A stretch of 64,000 nucleotides of DNA from [Pasteurella] mairii (GCA_900454475.1 UGSS01000002.1:186001-250000), one strand, 5' to 3'. Positions 34,617 to 43,992 are shown, counted from the stretch's first letter. Numbers and translations are program-made. The notes: generated from the sequence alone by a model not told the origin.

Positions 34617-37024
34617 AGGTAACTCCTGTTGTGTTTTAGTAAATATTTATCAAATAAAGAACGAATAAAGAATTCATCACGTTCTATTTGTTTTTTATCA
34701 TAATGAGATAACCATACAATTCCCGGTATATTAGTAAGATCAGTTGTTAATGGTAATATTTCATTATTCCCAAAGAAGATTTTTGCCCCAACAAAACTGT
34801 CTAATTTAGATAATTTTGGCTTAAAAGATTCTACATCTAATAATGAGTTCTCATCAGAATTAATTAAGAAAATTATTTTTCCATTTTTATTTAGCTTAGC
34901 TTTTTTATTTTTAGGAAGTTTATTTTCAATAAAATAAGTAACGGTTGTATCTAATAGATTATCTTCATAACATTCTTTAAATAGTAAAGGAGCAATTCCA
35001 CCATGTAATCTAGCACCAACTTCAATCATTATTGGTTTATTTTCTGTGGTATAAAATAGTTCCATATGAGCTGGGCCATGCTTTATTTTTAGCGCTTTTG
35101 CACATTGTTTCGCATAATCAATTAATGGCTCAAATCTATTATCATTTGGATCTAATGTTATAAGAGATTTATAAACAAACTTACTATTATTAATATAACA
35201 CTTTTCATATTTACATAATGAAGCAATAAATATATCATCATTATTAACAACCATATCTACAACAAACTCTTTTCCTGATATATACTCCTGAATCAAATAA
35301 GTATTATTAACATTTCCAAAAAGATCTGTCTTTTTCCATATATCATCATGGATAAATTTTAATAATATTTCCTTATTCTTAAAATATAAAACACCATCTG
35401 TTCCTGCCGAACTTTTAGGTTTTAACACATACTCTTTATTAATATCTAACATATTAATAATAGATATATAATTATTAATATTTATTTCATAAGATTTTAT
35501 ATAATTTAATCCATTCTCCTTTAATGTTTTTTGCATTAGTGACTTATCTCGTCTTAATTGACTCGAATCACTTGAATTACCTTTAACATTAAAATATTCG
35601 GCTAGTAAGTCCCCTGCAAAAACACCAGACTCTGTGCCTACAATAACGCCATCAATAGACTTTAATTTTTTTTTCGCTTTATCTATAGCCATTATCGATG
35701 AATTACAAAAACCCTCTCCAGTATAAGAAGATTTATAAAAATCTGGTATATGATTATTAGATAATACACTATATACATAGTGCCCTTTCTTGCTTATTTC
35801 TGGAGCTAACAATGCACCAGTTGAAAAAGGATCTACAATGATAAAATTTTTCATAATTTTTTCCTTGGTTGTTAAAATACTGATATAAGATGATAAAAAG
35901 ATCATTATTCCTATTATTGGCAATAATACTCTAGAGAACGCTTCTCCTGCTAAATTATCCGATATTATTATTCCTATAATTATCGAGCCAATAGATTGAA
36001 AAAATACATAAGAAGATGCAGATAGCTCTCCCATTTTTTGAGATAGTAACGGAGAGTTTGCTATATCTAACATATGTTTTCTAATACTAATTCTTATAGT
36101 ATTAATAGAAAAACCAATAAAAAAGCACGATAATATTGCAACTAAAGGAAAATTAGTATTGCTATAAACAATATCAAATAATATAAGAATAAATGTGTAA
36201 ACTATAAAATGTACTTTTTTAAAGGATACAATTGAAGCTAAAAATGCACCTATTCCTGCTAATCCGCTTGCATAGCCAAATAATGTAGAATCCCAATTGT
36301 TTATGTTTTGAAAAATAAAAGTTGATAGTATATTAAAAGATGATATATGTATACCTATAATTCCTAATGGCAAACATAAAATATAGATAAACTTTATTTC
36401 TTGATTGGTTGATATATTATCAATAATAAAGCTTGATTTACTATAAGTAAATTTTTTTCGAGAAGATTCTATAGATTTATTAAAGAAATAAAATAATATA
36501 TTTAATATTATCTCATATATGGCGATAATCTTTATTACAGTTTCATATCCTACTTTATCAATCAATACTCCTGCAATAATTGCTCCCAAAAATGCTCCTG
36601 ATTGCAGTACTGTTTGCATTATTCTTGATGCTAATTCAGAAGATATATATGAATTATTAACCATATATGAATTATATGTTTCATATACACTTAAAGTTAA
36701 AATATTTACTACGCCAAATAATAAAATCGTTATAATAAACCCAGAGTATTCTGTTGCTATTCCTAGGAGCGTGATAATCAAGATAGTCACATAAAAAAAA
36801 GCTCTTAATACATAAAGATTAGAAATAGATAACGATTCTCCTGTATATATTTTTTTTATAACATATGGAACTAAAGTTGAAATACATAGCATAGAACCAA
36901 GGAAAATAGTGTTTCCTGTTAGTTCTAATGATGCCCAAATAATACTAATCATTGCCCCCATATCACTAATATAAAGAAAAATGAGAGAACTATAAAATTG
37001 ATAGATTAAAAAATTTTTATTCAT
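34613..37024 (-). CDS. Fusion protein: MFS transporter (N-terminal) plus ATP-grasp ligase (C-terminal)
   Basis: 803 residues. Residues 1 to about 385 form a 12-span MFS-like transporter (FLYISDMGAMISIIWASLELTG, GAFLGAIIAGVLIDKVGYE). From Met391 (MKNFIIVDPFSTGALLAPEI) follows an ATP-grasp ligase with VLKPKSSAGTDGV (ATP-binding lysine), LIQEYISGKEFVVDMV and MIEVGARLHGG (metal-binding acid), like amino-acid or dipeptide ligases. Making and exporting an amide- or peptide-like product is the natural inference. Strong GGAGGG ribosome site before ATG 37024; a second good site precedes Met391. First gene of the operon; very AT-rich, with many ATA and TTA codons, suggesting transfer. Confidence 0.9.
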   Translation of the reverse strand: MNKNFLIYQFYSSLIFLYISDMGAMISIIWASLELTGNTIFLGSMLCISTLVPYVIKKIYTGESLSISNLYVLRAFFYVTILIITLLGIATEYSGFIITILLFGVVNILTLSVYETYNSYMVNNSYISSELASRIMQTVLQSGAFLGAIIAGVLIDKVGYETVIKIIAIYEIILNILFYFFNKSIESSRKKFTYSKSSFIIDNISTNQEIKFIYILCLPLGIIGIHISSFNILSTFIFQNINNWDSTLFGYASGLAGIGAFLASIVSFKKVHFIVYTFILILFDIVYSNTNFPLVAILSCFFIGFSINTIRISIRKHMLDIANSPLLSQKMGELSASSYVFFQSIGSIIIGIIISDNLAGEAFSRVLLPIIGIMIFLSSYISILTTKEKIMKNFIIVDPFSTGALLAPEISKKGHYVYSVLSNNHIPDFYKSSYTGEGFCNSSIMAIDKAKKKLKSIDGVIVGTESGVFAGDLLAEYFNVKGNSSDSSQLRRDKSLMQKTLKENGLNYIKSYEININNYISIINMLDINKEYVLKPKSSAGTDGVLYFKNKEILLKFIHDDIWKKTDLFGNVNNTYLIQEYISGKEFVVDMVVNNDDIFIASLCKYEKCYINNSKFVYKSLITLDPNDNRFEPLIDYAKQCAKALKIKHGPAHMELFYTTENKPIMIEVGARLHGGIAPLLFKECYEDNLLDTTVTYFIENKLPKNKKAKLNKNGKIIFLINSDENSLLDVESFKPKLSKLDSFVGAKIFFGNNEILPLTTDLTNIPGIVWLSHYDKKQIERDEFFIRSLFDKYLLKHNRSYL
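35854..35866 (-). promoter_or_regulatory. Internal ribosome site and ATG at the transporter/ligase junction
   Basis: AAGGAA (complement of 35861-35866) sits 6 bases before an in-frame ATG whose first base is 35854. Translation from here would give a 413-residue stand-alone ATP-grasp protein starting MKNFIIVDPF, a natural N-terminus for that family. Confidence 0.5.
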
Positions 37025-37056
37025 ACTATACCCTCCAATATTAACATTTTTTTAAC

Positions 37057-37085
37057 ATTACAGCATATGTTCAAAAAACATGCAA
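37057..37085 (-). promoter_or_regulatory. Promoter of the foreign operon
   Basis: On the minus strand TTGCAT (37085-37080), 17-bp spacer, TGTAAT (37062-37057), with a TGC extended -10. It lies 33 bp before the first start codon. Confidence 0.55.
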
Positions 37086-37246
37086 GAAAATTAAGCAAAA
37101 TAGTGGCAAGATAAAAAACATTTTAAATACAATTAGTTACATATTAATCAATATGTATCTACAAGTAATTCCTTACATTATTATCATACTTAAACTCATT
37201 GTTTATGTAGATAGAGCATAATAAATACCTAACTGTATGAGCAGTC

Positions 37247-37412
37247 CATTCTGCATTGCCCGAATTTGAAGTTGATATGCTTAGAGAAAGAACTCACGCA
37301 GGTTTAGCAACAGCTCGTGCACGTGGGCATTTAGGAGGAAGACCGAAATCTTTTAGTGAAAATCAAAAATAGCGAGCTCTTGATTTGTATTACAGCAAAA
37401 AACATTTCGTGC
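37247..37412 (+). pseudogene. Serine recombinase (resolvase/invertase) remnant
   Basis: The frame reads ALPEFEVDMLRERTHAGLAT then ARARGHLGGRPKSFSENQK, the end of the resolvase catalytic domain and start of its DNA-binding part. A TAG (37370-37372) stands where Gln is expected; the same frame continues RALDLYYSKKH before switching to transposase-like sequence. N-terminal half and helix-turn-helix are missing. Confidence 0.8.
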
Positions 37413-37547
37413 AGAACAGCTTGAAGTATGTCTCGTGGAAAGATTACAAGGCGGTAATGGCAGATTTGAAACAGGTTTATCAAACCCCATGAGGTGCAAG
37501 CACGAGAAAATCTGACCGCACTTTCGCAAAAATGGCAGGGAAAGTAG
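37413..37547 (+). pseudogene. IS256-family transposase remnant (internal part)
   Basis: QNSLKYVSWKDYKAVMADLK QVYQTP corresponds to the internal NSLKYVxxKDxKAxMADLKxVYQA block of IS256-type transposases. A frame change follows, then EVQARENLTALSQKWQGK. It is joined directly to the resolvase remnant. Same strand as the C-terminal remnant left of the operon, but from an earlier part of the protein. Confidence 0.75.
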
Positions 37548-37555
37548 CCACTTGT

Positions 37556-37580
37556 CTAAAAATCGCCCGTTTACGGGCGG
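37556..37580 (-). terminator. Terminator of the yjjPB-folA gene group
   Basis: CGCCCG (37564-37569) pairs with CGGGCG (37574-37579), loop TTTA. On the minus strand ATTTTTAG follows. It is 5 bp past the folA stop. Confidence 0.8.
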
Positions 37581-37584
37581 ATTG

Positions 37585-38073
37585 TTATTTGTTTCTTCGT
37601 ACTAAAATAAAAAAGTGGCAGGCATAAGGATTATCGGCATCCGCGGGGCGATATTCTTCAAATTCAATGTCCCAGTCTTGCCAATCAATGGAGGGAAAAA
37701 AGGTGTCGCCCTCTAGCTGCGTTTGAATTTCCGTGAGATACAAACGATCCGCTTGTGGCAAATATTGTTTAAATAATTCGCCACCGCCAATCAGCATAAT
37801 TTCTGCATGATCTTTTAAAAAATCTACCGCACTTTCGAGGCTGTCTTTCCAAATGACCCCTTCTTTCGCATAGGGGTGGCGTGAAAGCACGATATTGATA
37901 CGTTTGGGCAACGCGCGACCGATACTTTCAAAGGTTTTGCGCCCCATAATCACGGGTTTTCCCAACGTATTTTTACGAAACCACGCCAGATCCGCCGGCA
38001 AATGCCAAGGCATTTGGTTATCTTTGCCGATCATATGATTTTGCGTCATTGCCACAATTAAACTTAATTTCAT
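37585..38073 (-). CDS. folA: Dihydrofolate reductase
   Basis: 162 residues from ATG 38073 (MKLSLIVAMTQNHMIGKDN), with GAGGA 8 bases upstream; a longer start at 38100 is unlikely. Catalytic Asp in MPWHLPADLAWFRKNTLG, KPVIMGRKTFESIG (NADPH loop), INIVLSR and MLIGGGELF are all typical. It makes tetrahydrofolate and is the target of trimethoprim. Downstream of yjjB with little spacing, so it may be co-transcribed. Confidence 0.96.
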   Translation of the reverse strand: MKLSLIVAMTQNHMIGKDNQMPWHLPADLAWFRKNTLGKPVIMGRKTFESIGRALPKRINIVLSRHPYAKEGVIWKDSLESAVDFLKDHAEIMLIGGGELFKQYLPQADRLYLTEIQTQLEGDTFFPSIDWQDWDIEFEEYRPADADNPYACHFFILVRRNK

Positions 38074-38099
38074 TTTTTCATCCTCTGTTACAGGCTTCA

Positions 38100-38567
38100 C
38101 TATACCACAGGACGTTGGCGATAGAATAGTAGCCCAGGTAATGACAACCCGAACGCCAGTGCGCCTAAAATAAATCCTGCGTTGAGAAATTGTTCAATCA
38201 TTTGGGCATAACGTGCTTCGGAAAAACCAAAATGCTGAATTTGTACCATTGCGATCATGGCTCTATAGGCATACACCCCAGGGATCATGGGAATAATCGC
38301 CGCTACAGTAAACACTTTGGGATGTGCCAAATAACGTTGTGACAAACGAACACCAATGAAGCCCACTACACTGGCAGCAATGAAAGTGGCAAAAATCAGA
38401 GGCACGTCAAAATGCACCAAAAACGTGCGTAAACCATGTCCTAATGCGCCTAAAAACGCGCAATATTTTAATGCCTTAGGCGGAACATTAAACACCAAGG
38501 CAAACCCTACCGCCGGAATCGCGGCAAAAAACATGTCGTCGATCAATGATATTAATAACGCTAACAT
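38100..38567 (-). CDS. yjjB: YjjB-type small subunit of a YjjPB/ThrE-like exporter
   Basis: 155 residues, about four or five membrane spans, with GALGHGLRTFLVHFDV and FTVAAIIPMIPGVYAYRAMI of the DUF3815/ThrE_2 family. With YjjP it forms a split ThrE-type exporter; the E. coli pair exports succinate. The gene abuts yjjP (stop and start adjacent), indicating one complex. Confidence 0.92.
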   Translation of the reverse strand: MLALLISLIDDMFFAAIPAVGFALVFNVPPKALKYCAFLGALGHGLRTFLVHFDVPLIFATFIAASVVGFIGVRLSQRYLAHPKVFTVAAIIPMIPGVYAYRAMIAMVQIQHFGFSEARYAQMIEQFLNAGFILGALAFGLSLPGLLFYRQRPVV

Positions 38568-39368
38568 TTAATTCTCCCAACCGGTAATATTAAGCAAACT
38601 GAGCGCTAAAACAATGCCTAAACAGGCGCCAAAGGTCAGCACCGTTGCAATTGTCCAGCGGCTTAACCCCATATTGATGTGACCTTTTAAAATATCCGCT
38701 AAGGAATTGATCAACGGAAATCCGGGAACCAACAATAGGACGCTGGATGCCAGCGCAATTTGCGGATCGTTGCCCAGCTGATATTTCCACGCCATTCCAG
38801 CAATTAACGTCGCAACAAAGGCGGTTACGGAAAAAACAATCAGCGGATTATAATGTCGGTATGCCAGCGATTGGCGCACGAACATTGCGATAACCGCGGC
38901 AAAAAAGGTGATGATTGAGGTGACTAAATCGCCGCCGGATAAATGAGCGAAACTGGCGCAAGATAAGCCGATCATCAATACCACCGCATAACGGTTATAG
39001 CGTAATGGCTTGATTTTATTTAACTTATCTTTAACTTGTCGCAAGTCATAAATTTTATGTTCGGCGGTGATAACCAAACGTTGTACTTCAGTCACCACCT
39101 GCATATTAATCCCTTTATCTTGGTTTTTACGCGTCGTGGTGATGCAGTGATCATTTTTGATCGTACTTAAAATCACCGCATTGGGAGTCAAGGCGCATTC
39201 TACGCTGTCCATGCCTAAGGCGGTGCCTAGCCGAGTTGCCATTTGCGCCACTATTGTACTTTCAGCGCCATGTTGTAATAATAACAGGGCAACCTGAATA
39301 CAAAGGCGTGTGACTTCTCGTTGATTATCTAAGGTTGATATTTGCTGTGTTGTCATACTATTACCCAT
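38568..39368 (-). CDS. yjjP: YjjP-type large subunit of a YjjPB/ThrE-like exporter
   Basis: 266 residues (ThrE/DUF1212 family). A cytoplasmic N-terminal domain (VTRLCIQVALLLLQHGAEST, SVECALTPNAVILST) precedes about five membrane spans ending VPGFPLINSLADILKGHINMG. An ATG four codons later (39356) is an alternative start. E. coli YjjPB exports succinate under anaerobic conditions; substrate here is inferred from homology. Divergent from proB. Confidence 0.92.
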   Translation of the reverse strand: MGNSMTTQQISTLDNQREVTRLCIQVALLLLQHGAESTIVAQMATRLGTALGMDSVECALTPNAVILSTIKNDHCITTTRKNQDKGINMQVVTEVQRLVITAEHKIYDLRQVKDKLNKIKPLRYNRYAVVLMIGLSCASFAHLSGGDLVTSIITFFAAVIAMFVRQSLAYRHYNPLIVFSVTAFVATLIAGMAWKYQLGNDPQIALASSVLLLVPGFPLINSLADILKGHINMGLSRWTIATVLTFGACLGIVLALSLLNITGWEN

Positions 39369-39506
39369 AAAAATAAACTAGGCTTATTATATGCCAGCTT
39401 TGCGCAAAATATTTAATTAAAATCATAAAAAGTGCGGTGAAAATGGGATGATTTTTTACGGATTTAATGCTACTTTATGTCAATTTATTGCACAAGATAT
39501 TGGAAT

Positions 39507-40619
39507 ATGGAAATATCAAAACTCGAAAAAACAATTGTGGTTAAATTTGGGACCAGCACCCTCACGCAAGGTTCGCCAAAACTTAATCACCCGCATATGA
39601 TGGAAATCGTGCGCCAAATTACGCAGTTACACCAAGCCGGATTTCGTATCATTATCGTTACCTCCGGCGCAATGGCAGCAGGACGGCATTATTTAAACCA
39701 TCCGGCATTGCCGCCGACGATTGCTTCTAAGCAATTGCTTGCAGCGGTCGGACAGAGCCAGTTAATTCAAACTTGGGAGCAATTATTTGCCATTTATGAT
39801 ATTCATATTGGGCAAATTTTACTCACCCGCGCTGATATTGAGGATCGCGAGCGCTTTCTTAACGCGAGAGACACACTACAAGCGTTATTGGATAATCGCA
39901 TTATTCCGGTGATTAATGAAAATGATGCGGTGGCAACTTCGGAAATTAAAGTGGGCGATAATGACAATTTATCCGCCTTGGTCGCTATTTTGGCACAAGC
40001 AGAGCAGCTTTATTTGCTTACCGATCAACAAGGCTTGTTTGACAGCGATCCGCGCAAAAATCCGGAGGCTAAATTGATCTCGGTGGTGGATAAGATTACA
40101 GATCATATTCGTTCTATCGCCGGAGGCAGTGGTACCAATTTAGGAACCGGCGGAATGTCCACCAAAATTACCGCCGCGGATGTTGCCACCCGTTCCGGTA
40201 TTGAAACCATTATCGCGCCGGGCAATCGCGCCAACGTGATTGTGGATTTGGCATACGGAAAATCCATTGGTACCAAATTTTGCGTACAAACCGATCGTTT
40301 GGAGGGGCGTAAACAATGGCTTTTTGCCGCGCCATCCGCTGGTACCCTGGTGATTGATGATGGAGCGGAAAGTGCGGTGTTAATTCAGCATAAATCGCTA
40401 CTTCCTGCGGGCATTGTTGCGGTAGAGGGGCGTTTTTCGCGTGGTGAAATGGTGAAAATCCGTACTCGCAGCGGTAAAGAGATTGCCTTGGGGGTACCGC
40501 GTTATAATAGTGATGCCTTGCTGCTGATCAAAGGGAAAAAATCACAAGAAATTGAGCAAATCTTGGGCTATGAATATGGCTCGGTTGCTATTCACCGTGA
40601 TGATATGATCGTGCTGTAA
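39507..40619 (+). CDS. proB: Glutamate 5-kinase
   Basis: 370 residues from ATG 39507 ([18 protein letters not shown]), the start giving the usual N-terminus. Amino acid kinase domain: [50 protein letters not shown]-terminal PUA domain from about residue 275 ([14 protein letters not shown]...). It phosphorylates glutamate in the first step of proline synthesis and is feedback-inhibited by proline. proA is not adjacent. Convergent with dam, 4 bp apart. Confidence 0.95.
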   Translation: MEISKLEKTIVVKFGTSTLTQGSPKLNHPHMMEIVRQITQLHQAGFRIIIVTSGAMAAGRHYLNHPALPPTIASKQLLAAVGQSQLIQTWEQLFAIYDIHIGQILLTRADIEDRERFLNARDTLQALLDNRIIPVINENDAVATSEIKVGDNDNLSALVAILAQAEQLYLLTDQQGLFDSDPRKNPEAKLISVVDKITDHIRSIAGGSGTNLGTGGMSTKITAADVATRSGIETIIAPGNRANVIVDLAYGKSIGTKFCVQTDRLEGRKQWLFAAPSAGTLVIDDGAESAVLIQHKSLLPAGIVAVEGRFSRGEMVKIRTRSGKEIALGVPRYNSDALLLIKGKKSQEIEQILGYEYGSVAIHRDDMIVL

Positions 40620-40623
40620 TGAC

Positions 40624-41481
40624 TTAAGGTTGACGAATTTTAAAACTTGCCAGCAATTCGTTGACCTTAACGCGTTTTTCCGCGGATTGACTGATAGAAC
40701 GCTGCACTTTAATCCGTTTAAATTTAGCACCTTGATAAATTTCGCGGGTAAATTTTGTGTCATGATTCGAAATGATCACGGGAATTGCGCGCTCAAAGGC
40801 GGCTTGTTTTGCCAATTCAGCTAATTCACGTTGATGAATATGATTAAAATCATTGCCGGCGTAATGGGTGAAATTGCTTTCTTGTACCAGCGGTGCATAA
40901 GGTGGATCGCAATAAATCACCGAATTTTCATCTGCTAATTCAAAGGCTTGCTTAAAATCAGCGCAAATAAAGACCGCACTTTGTGCTTTTTGTGCAAAAT
41001 GACGCAATTCTTTTTCTGGAAAATAATGGGTTTTGTAGGCACCGAAAGGCACGTTAAACTCATTTTTTGAGTTATAGCGGCATAACCCGTTAAAGCCAAA
41101 ACGATTTAAATATAAAAATAATACCGAACGCTTAAACACATTTTGGGATTGGTTGAATTGGTGGCGTTGGGCGTAATAATAATCGGCGGTATTGGCGGCA
41201 GGATGAAAAAAAACGGTTTTACACGCCTCAATATAATGTTCCACATCTTGCTTGACGGTATTAAACAAATTGATTAAATCCGGATTAATATCCAGCAAAA
41301 TATAGCGCTCAAAATAGCTGTTTAAAAAAATTGATCCCGCACCCACAAAAGGCTCAATCAGGCATTGTTTTTGCTTTGGGAATTGTTTGTTGATTTCTTC
41401 AGCAAGACGAAATTTACCGCCCGCCCATTTCAGAAACGGGCGGTGTTTTGCGGTTTTTTTTGTAGAAAAGTGCGGTCGCAT
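40624..41481 (-). CDS. dam: DNA adenine methylase (GATC)
   Basis: 285 residues from ATG 41481, one base past the aroB stop (TAAAATG). An upstream TTG would force overlap and is disfavoured. Motifs: FLKWAGGKFRLAEEI and FVGAGSIFLNSYF (AdoMet site), YCDPPYAPL (catalytic motif IV), ISNHDT and the C-terminal RRSISQSAEKRVKVNELLA-like segment. It methylates GATC, guiding mismatch repair and replication timing. Third gene of aroK-aroB-dam, as in E. coli. An uptake signal forms its first codons. Confidence 0.96.
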   Translation of the reverse strand: MRPHFSTKKTAKHRPFLKWAGGKFRLAEEINKQFPKQKQCLIEPFVGAGSIFLNSYFERYILLDINPDLINLFNTVKQDVEHYIEACKTVFFHPAANTADYYYAQRHQFNQSQNVFKRSVLFLYLNRFGFNGLCRYNSKNEFNVPFGAYKTHYFPEKELRHFAQKAQSAVFICADFKQAFELADENSVIYCDPPYAPLVQESNFTHYAGNDFNHIHQRELAELAKQAAFERAIPVIISNHDTKFTREIYQGAKFKRIKVQRSISQSAEKRVKVNELLASFKIRQP

Positions 41482-41482
41482 T

Positions 41483-42571
41483 TTAGTTGGTTTGCGTACA
41501 GCGTTCAATCGCTTTTAGCACGAGATCCTTGTCAGTATCAGTAACAACATACGCTTGACCTAGGGATTTTAACAAGACCAAACGTAATTTACCGGCTAAG
41601 ACTTTTTTGTCGCGCATCATGTGCGGTAGGTAATCTTCCGGCTGCATTCCATCCGGCGATACTGTTGGTAAATTGGCGCGTGCTAACAATTTTTCCAAAC
41701 GAGCAACATCGGCAAGGGAAATGTCGCCTAATTGTTCGGATAACGCTGCCGCCATCATCATGCCGGCTGCCACAGCTTCTCCGTGTAACCAATTGCCATA
41801 ACCTAAATGAGTTTCAATGGCATGACCGAAGGTATGCCCCAAATTTAATAAGGCACGATCGCCTTTTTCCGTTTCATCGCGCGCAACCACGTCGGCTTTA
41901 ATTTGGCAACAACGCGCGATACACTGTTGCAATGTTGCTTGATCAAGAGCGACTAATTTGTCCATCTGTTGTTCCAGCCACGCAAAAAACGGATAGTCTA
42001 AAATTGCCCCGTATTTGATCACTTCTGCCAAGCCGGCATTCACTTCTCGATGCGGCAAGGTTTCGAGGGTTAAGGTATCAATAATCACCGCGCATGGTTG
42101 ATAAAAAGCGCCGATCATATTTTTGCCTAATTCATGATTAACCGCGGTTTTGCCACCAACCGAAGAATCTACTTGCGCTAAAAGTGTCGTAGGAATTTGG
42201 ATAAAACGCACGCCGCGTTGATAACTTGCCGCCGCATATCCCGCAATATCACCGATCACACCGCCACCTAAGGCGATAATGGTGGTATCACGCCCGTGAT
42301 TTTCACTTAGTAGCGCAGTGAAAATTAAATTTAGCGATTCTAGGGTTTTATATTGTTCGCCATCCGGCAACAAGACAGACGCCACTTGGCATCCGATAGT
42401 TTCCAAAGTTTGAGTCAGTTGGGATAAATAATGCGGTGCAATCGTCGGATTGGTCACTACCATCACCTTATCCCCTTGTTTTAATGGGTAAACATTGGGA
42501 TCCGATAGCAAATTCGTACCGATATAAATAGGATAACGACGTTCTTTTAATTCAACATTGACACACAGCAT
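41483..42571 (-). CDS. aroB: 3-dehydroquinate synthase
   Basis: 362 residues. NAD and metal-site motifs: [54 protein letters not shown], and [12 protein letters not shown] with zinc ligands. It makes the first ring of the shikimate pathway. It lies 20 bp after aroK. Confidence 0.97.
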   Translation of the reverse strand: MLCVNVELKERRYPIYIGTNLLSDPNVYPLKQGDKVMVVTNPTIAPHYLSQLTQTLETIGCQVASVLLPDGEQYKTLESLNLIFTALLSENHGRDTTIIALGGGVIGDIAGYAAASYQRGVRFIQIPTTLLAQVDSSVGGKTAVNHELGKNMIGAFYQPCAVIIDTLTLETLPHREVNAGLAEVIKYGAILDYPFFAWLEQQMDKLVALDQATLQQCIARCCQIKADVVARDETEKGDRALLNLGHTFGHAIETHLGYGNWLHGEAVAAGMMMAAALSEQLGDISLADVARLEKLLARANLPTVSPDGMQPEDYLPHMMRDKKVLAGKLRLVLLKSLGQAYVVTDTDKDLVLKAIERCTQTN

Positions 42572-42591
42572 AAATTATCCTTATTAGTTGG

Positions 42592-43119
42592 CTAACCGCT
42601 AAAATTTTCGATTAAATCAATGAGTTGAGATGCCATCACTTTAGCGCTTTGCTCATCCGTTGATAACGTAATATCCGCTACTTCGGCATATAGCGGATTA
42701 CGAATTTTAGCTAAATCTTCTAATACTTGACGAGGGTCTTCAACTTCTTGTAATAAAGGACGTTTTTTATCCCGTTGGGTACGTTGAAATTGTTTTTCAA
42801 CTGTTGTTTCTAAATAAATCACGATACCGCGGGCGGAAAGATGGTTACGGTTTTCTTTGGATAACACCGCGCCACCGCCGGTGGATAAAACGATACCTTG
42901 TTTTTGCGTTAATTCATTAATAATACGTTCTTCGCGTTTACGGAAACCCTCTTCCCCTTCCACATCAAAAATCCAGCTAATATCCGCGCCGGCACGCTGT
43001 TCGATTTCTGCGTCGCTATCGATAAATTCCATACCAAGCAATTGTGCGAGTTGACGTCCGACAGTGCTTTTACCCGCGCCCATTGGTCCTACTAAGAAAA
43101 TATTACGTTTTTCTGCCAT
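42592..43119 (-). CDS. aroK: Shikimate kinase I
   Basis: 175 residues. Walker [16 protein letters not shown], shikimate-binding DSDAEIEQR and [12 protein letters not shown], and LSTGGGAVL. It phosphorylates shikimate. The first gene of the aroK-aroB-dam operon on the minus strand. Confidence 0.97.
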   Translation of the reverse strand: MAEKRNIFLVGPMGAGKSTVGRQLAQLLGMEFIDSDAEIEQRAGADISWIFDVEGEEGFRKREERIINELTQKQGIVLSTGGGAVLSKENRNHLSARGIVIYLETTVEKQFQRTQRDKKRPLLQEVEDPRQVLEDLAKIRNPLYAEVADITLSTDEQSAKVMASQLIDLIENFSG

Positions 43120-43397
43120 TTTCGATTTATTCTTCTTAAAAATTAATTAATACATATTGATCTTCTAATAAAATAAGTGATCACAAAATACAAAGTGTGA
43201 CCGGAAAAGATCGCCCAAAAATAATCTAGATTATCTCAATAAACCCCTACCTTTTTCAATATAAAGATAGTATTTATTTAAAAATTTGTAAATTTTTGAC
43301 CGCACTTGGGTGAAAAATAGACGCCTTTTAAGCAAATAAGACAACATCAAAAAAAGCGTTAACCTGCTTACGGTTTTCCCCTTTTGTGAGAAAAAAA

Positions 43398-43413
43398 TTT
43401 GATCTTGTTCACA
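43398..43413 (+). promoter_or_regulatory. CRP-like site of the ribose operon
   Basis: TTTGATCTTGTTCACA matches TGTGA-N6-TCACA except one base. With a start near 43466, set by the TATAGT -10 candidate at 43454-43459, its centre is close to -61, a class I position. Confidence 0.55.
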
Positions 43414-43472
43414 AATTTAAACATCCGAAATTTCTTTTTGTTGGAATTTCTTTTATAGTGCAACCAATTTCT

Positions 43473-43490
43473 CATCGAAACGTTTCGATG
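43473..43490 (+). promoter_or_regulatory. RbsR operator
   Basis: CATCGAAACGTTTCGATG is a perfect 18-bp palindrome with the CGAAACGTTTCG core known for E. coli RbsR. It lies just after the putative -10, so bound repressor would block transcription. Confidence 0.87.
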
Positions 43491-43557
43491 AAGTGGTAAG
43501 AAAGCAATTTAGCCTCTCAAATCAGTATAAAAATAAATCAATAATCAAGGAGATACT

Positions 43558-43977
43558 ATGAAAAAGACAGCTATTTTAAATGCTCAATTATCTCATTGCA
43601 TTGCGACACTCGGACATACCGATAGTATCACAGTTTGCGATGCCGGCTTGCCCATTCCCGACAATGTGGAACGTATTGATTTAGCTTTAACACCGAATGT
43701 ACCGACATTTTTACAAACCTTAAATGCAGTGCTGGAGGAAATGTATGTGGAAAAAGTGGTGATTGCGGAGGAGATAAAAGAAAAAAATCCACCAATTTAC
43801 ACCGCACTTTTAACCCGCTTAGATGCCTTAACTCGACAACAAGGTAATAAAATTCATATTGAATCTGTGACACACGAGCAATTTAAACAATTAACCCATG
43901 CCAACAAAGCGATTGTTCGCAGCGGTGAATGTTCACCTTACGCTAATATTATTTTATATTCCGGCGTACCTTTTTAA
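43558..43977 (+). CDS. rbsD: D-ribose pyranase
   Basis: 139 residues. [20 protein letters not shown] carries the catalytic His of Rbs[23 protein letters not shown] and [17 protein letters not shown] are conserved. It speeds ribopyranose-ribofuranose conversion so RbsK gets its substrate. First gene of rbsDACBKR; AAGGAG lies 6-8 bases upstream. Confidence 0.96.
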   Translation: MKKTAILNAQLSHCIATLGHTDSITVCDAGLPIPDNVERIDLALTPNVPTFLQTLNAVLEEMYVEKVVIAEEIKEKNPPIYTALLTRLDALTRQQGNKIHIESVTHEQFKQLTHANKAIVRSGECSPYANIILYSGVPF

Positions 43978-43992
43978 GGGGAAATCGGGCAA

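Larger units (their letters stand above)
43120..43557. other. Divergent intergenic region aroK-rbsD
   Basis: 438 bp holding the aroK promoter region (left, AT-rich), an isolated uptake signal near 43300, and the ribose operon control elements (right): a CRP-like site and the RbsR operator. No additional genes seen. Confidence 0.6.

Noticed and set aside
41482-41508. TTG start for dam overlapping aroB
   Set aside because: The ATG at 41481 lies one base after the aroB stop and gives a protein of usual length.
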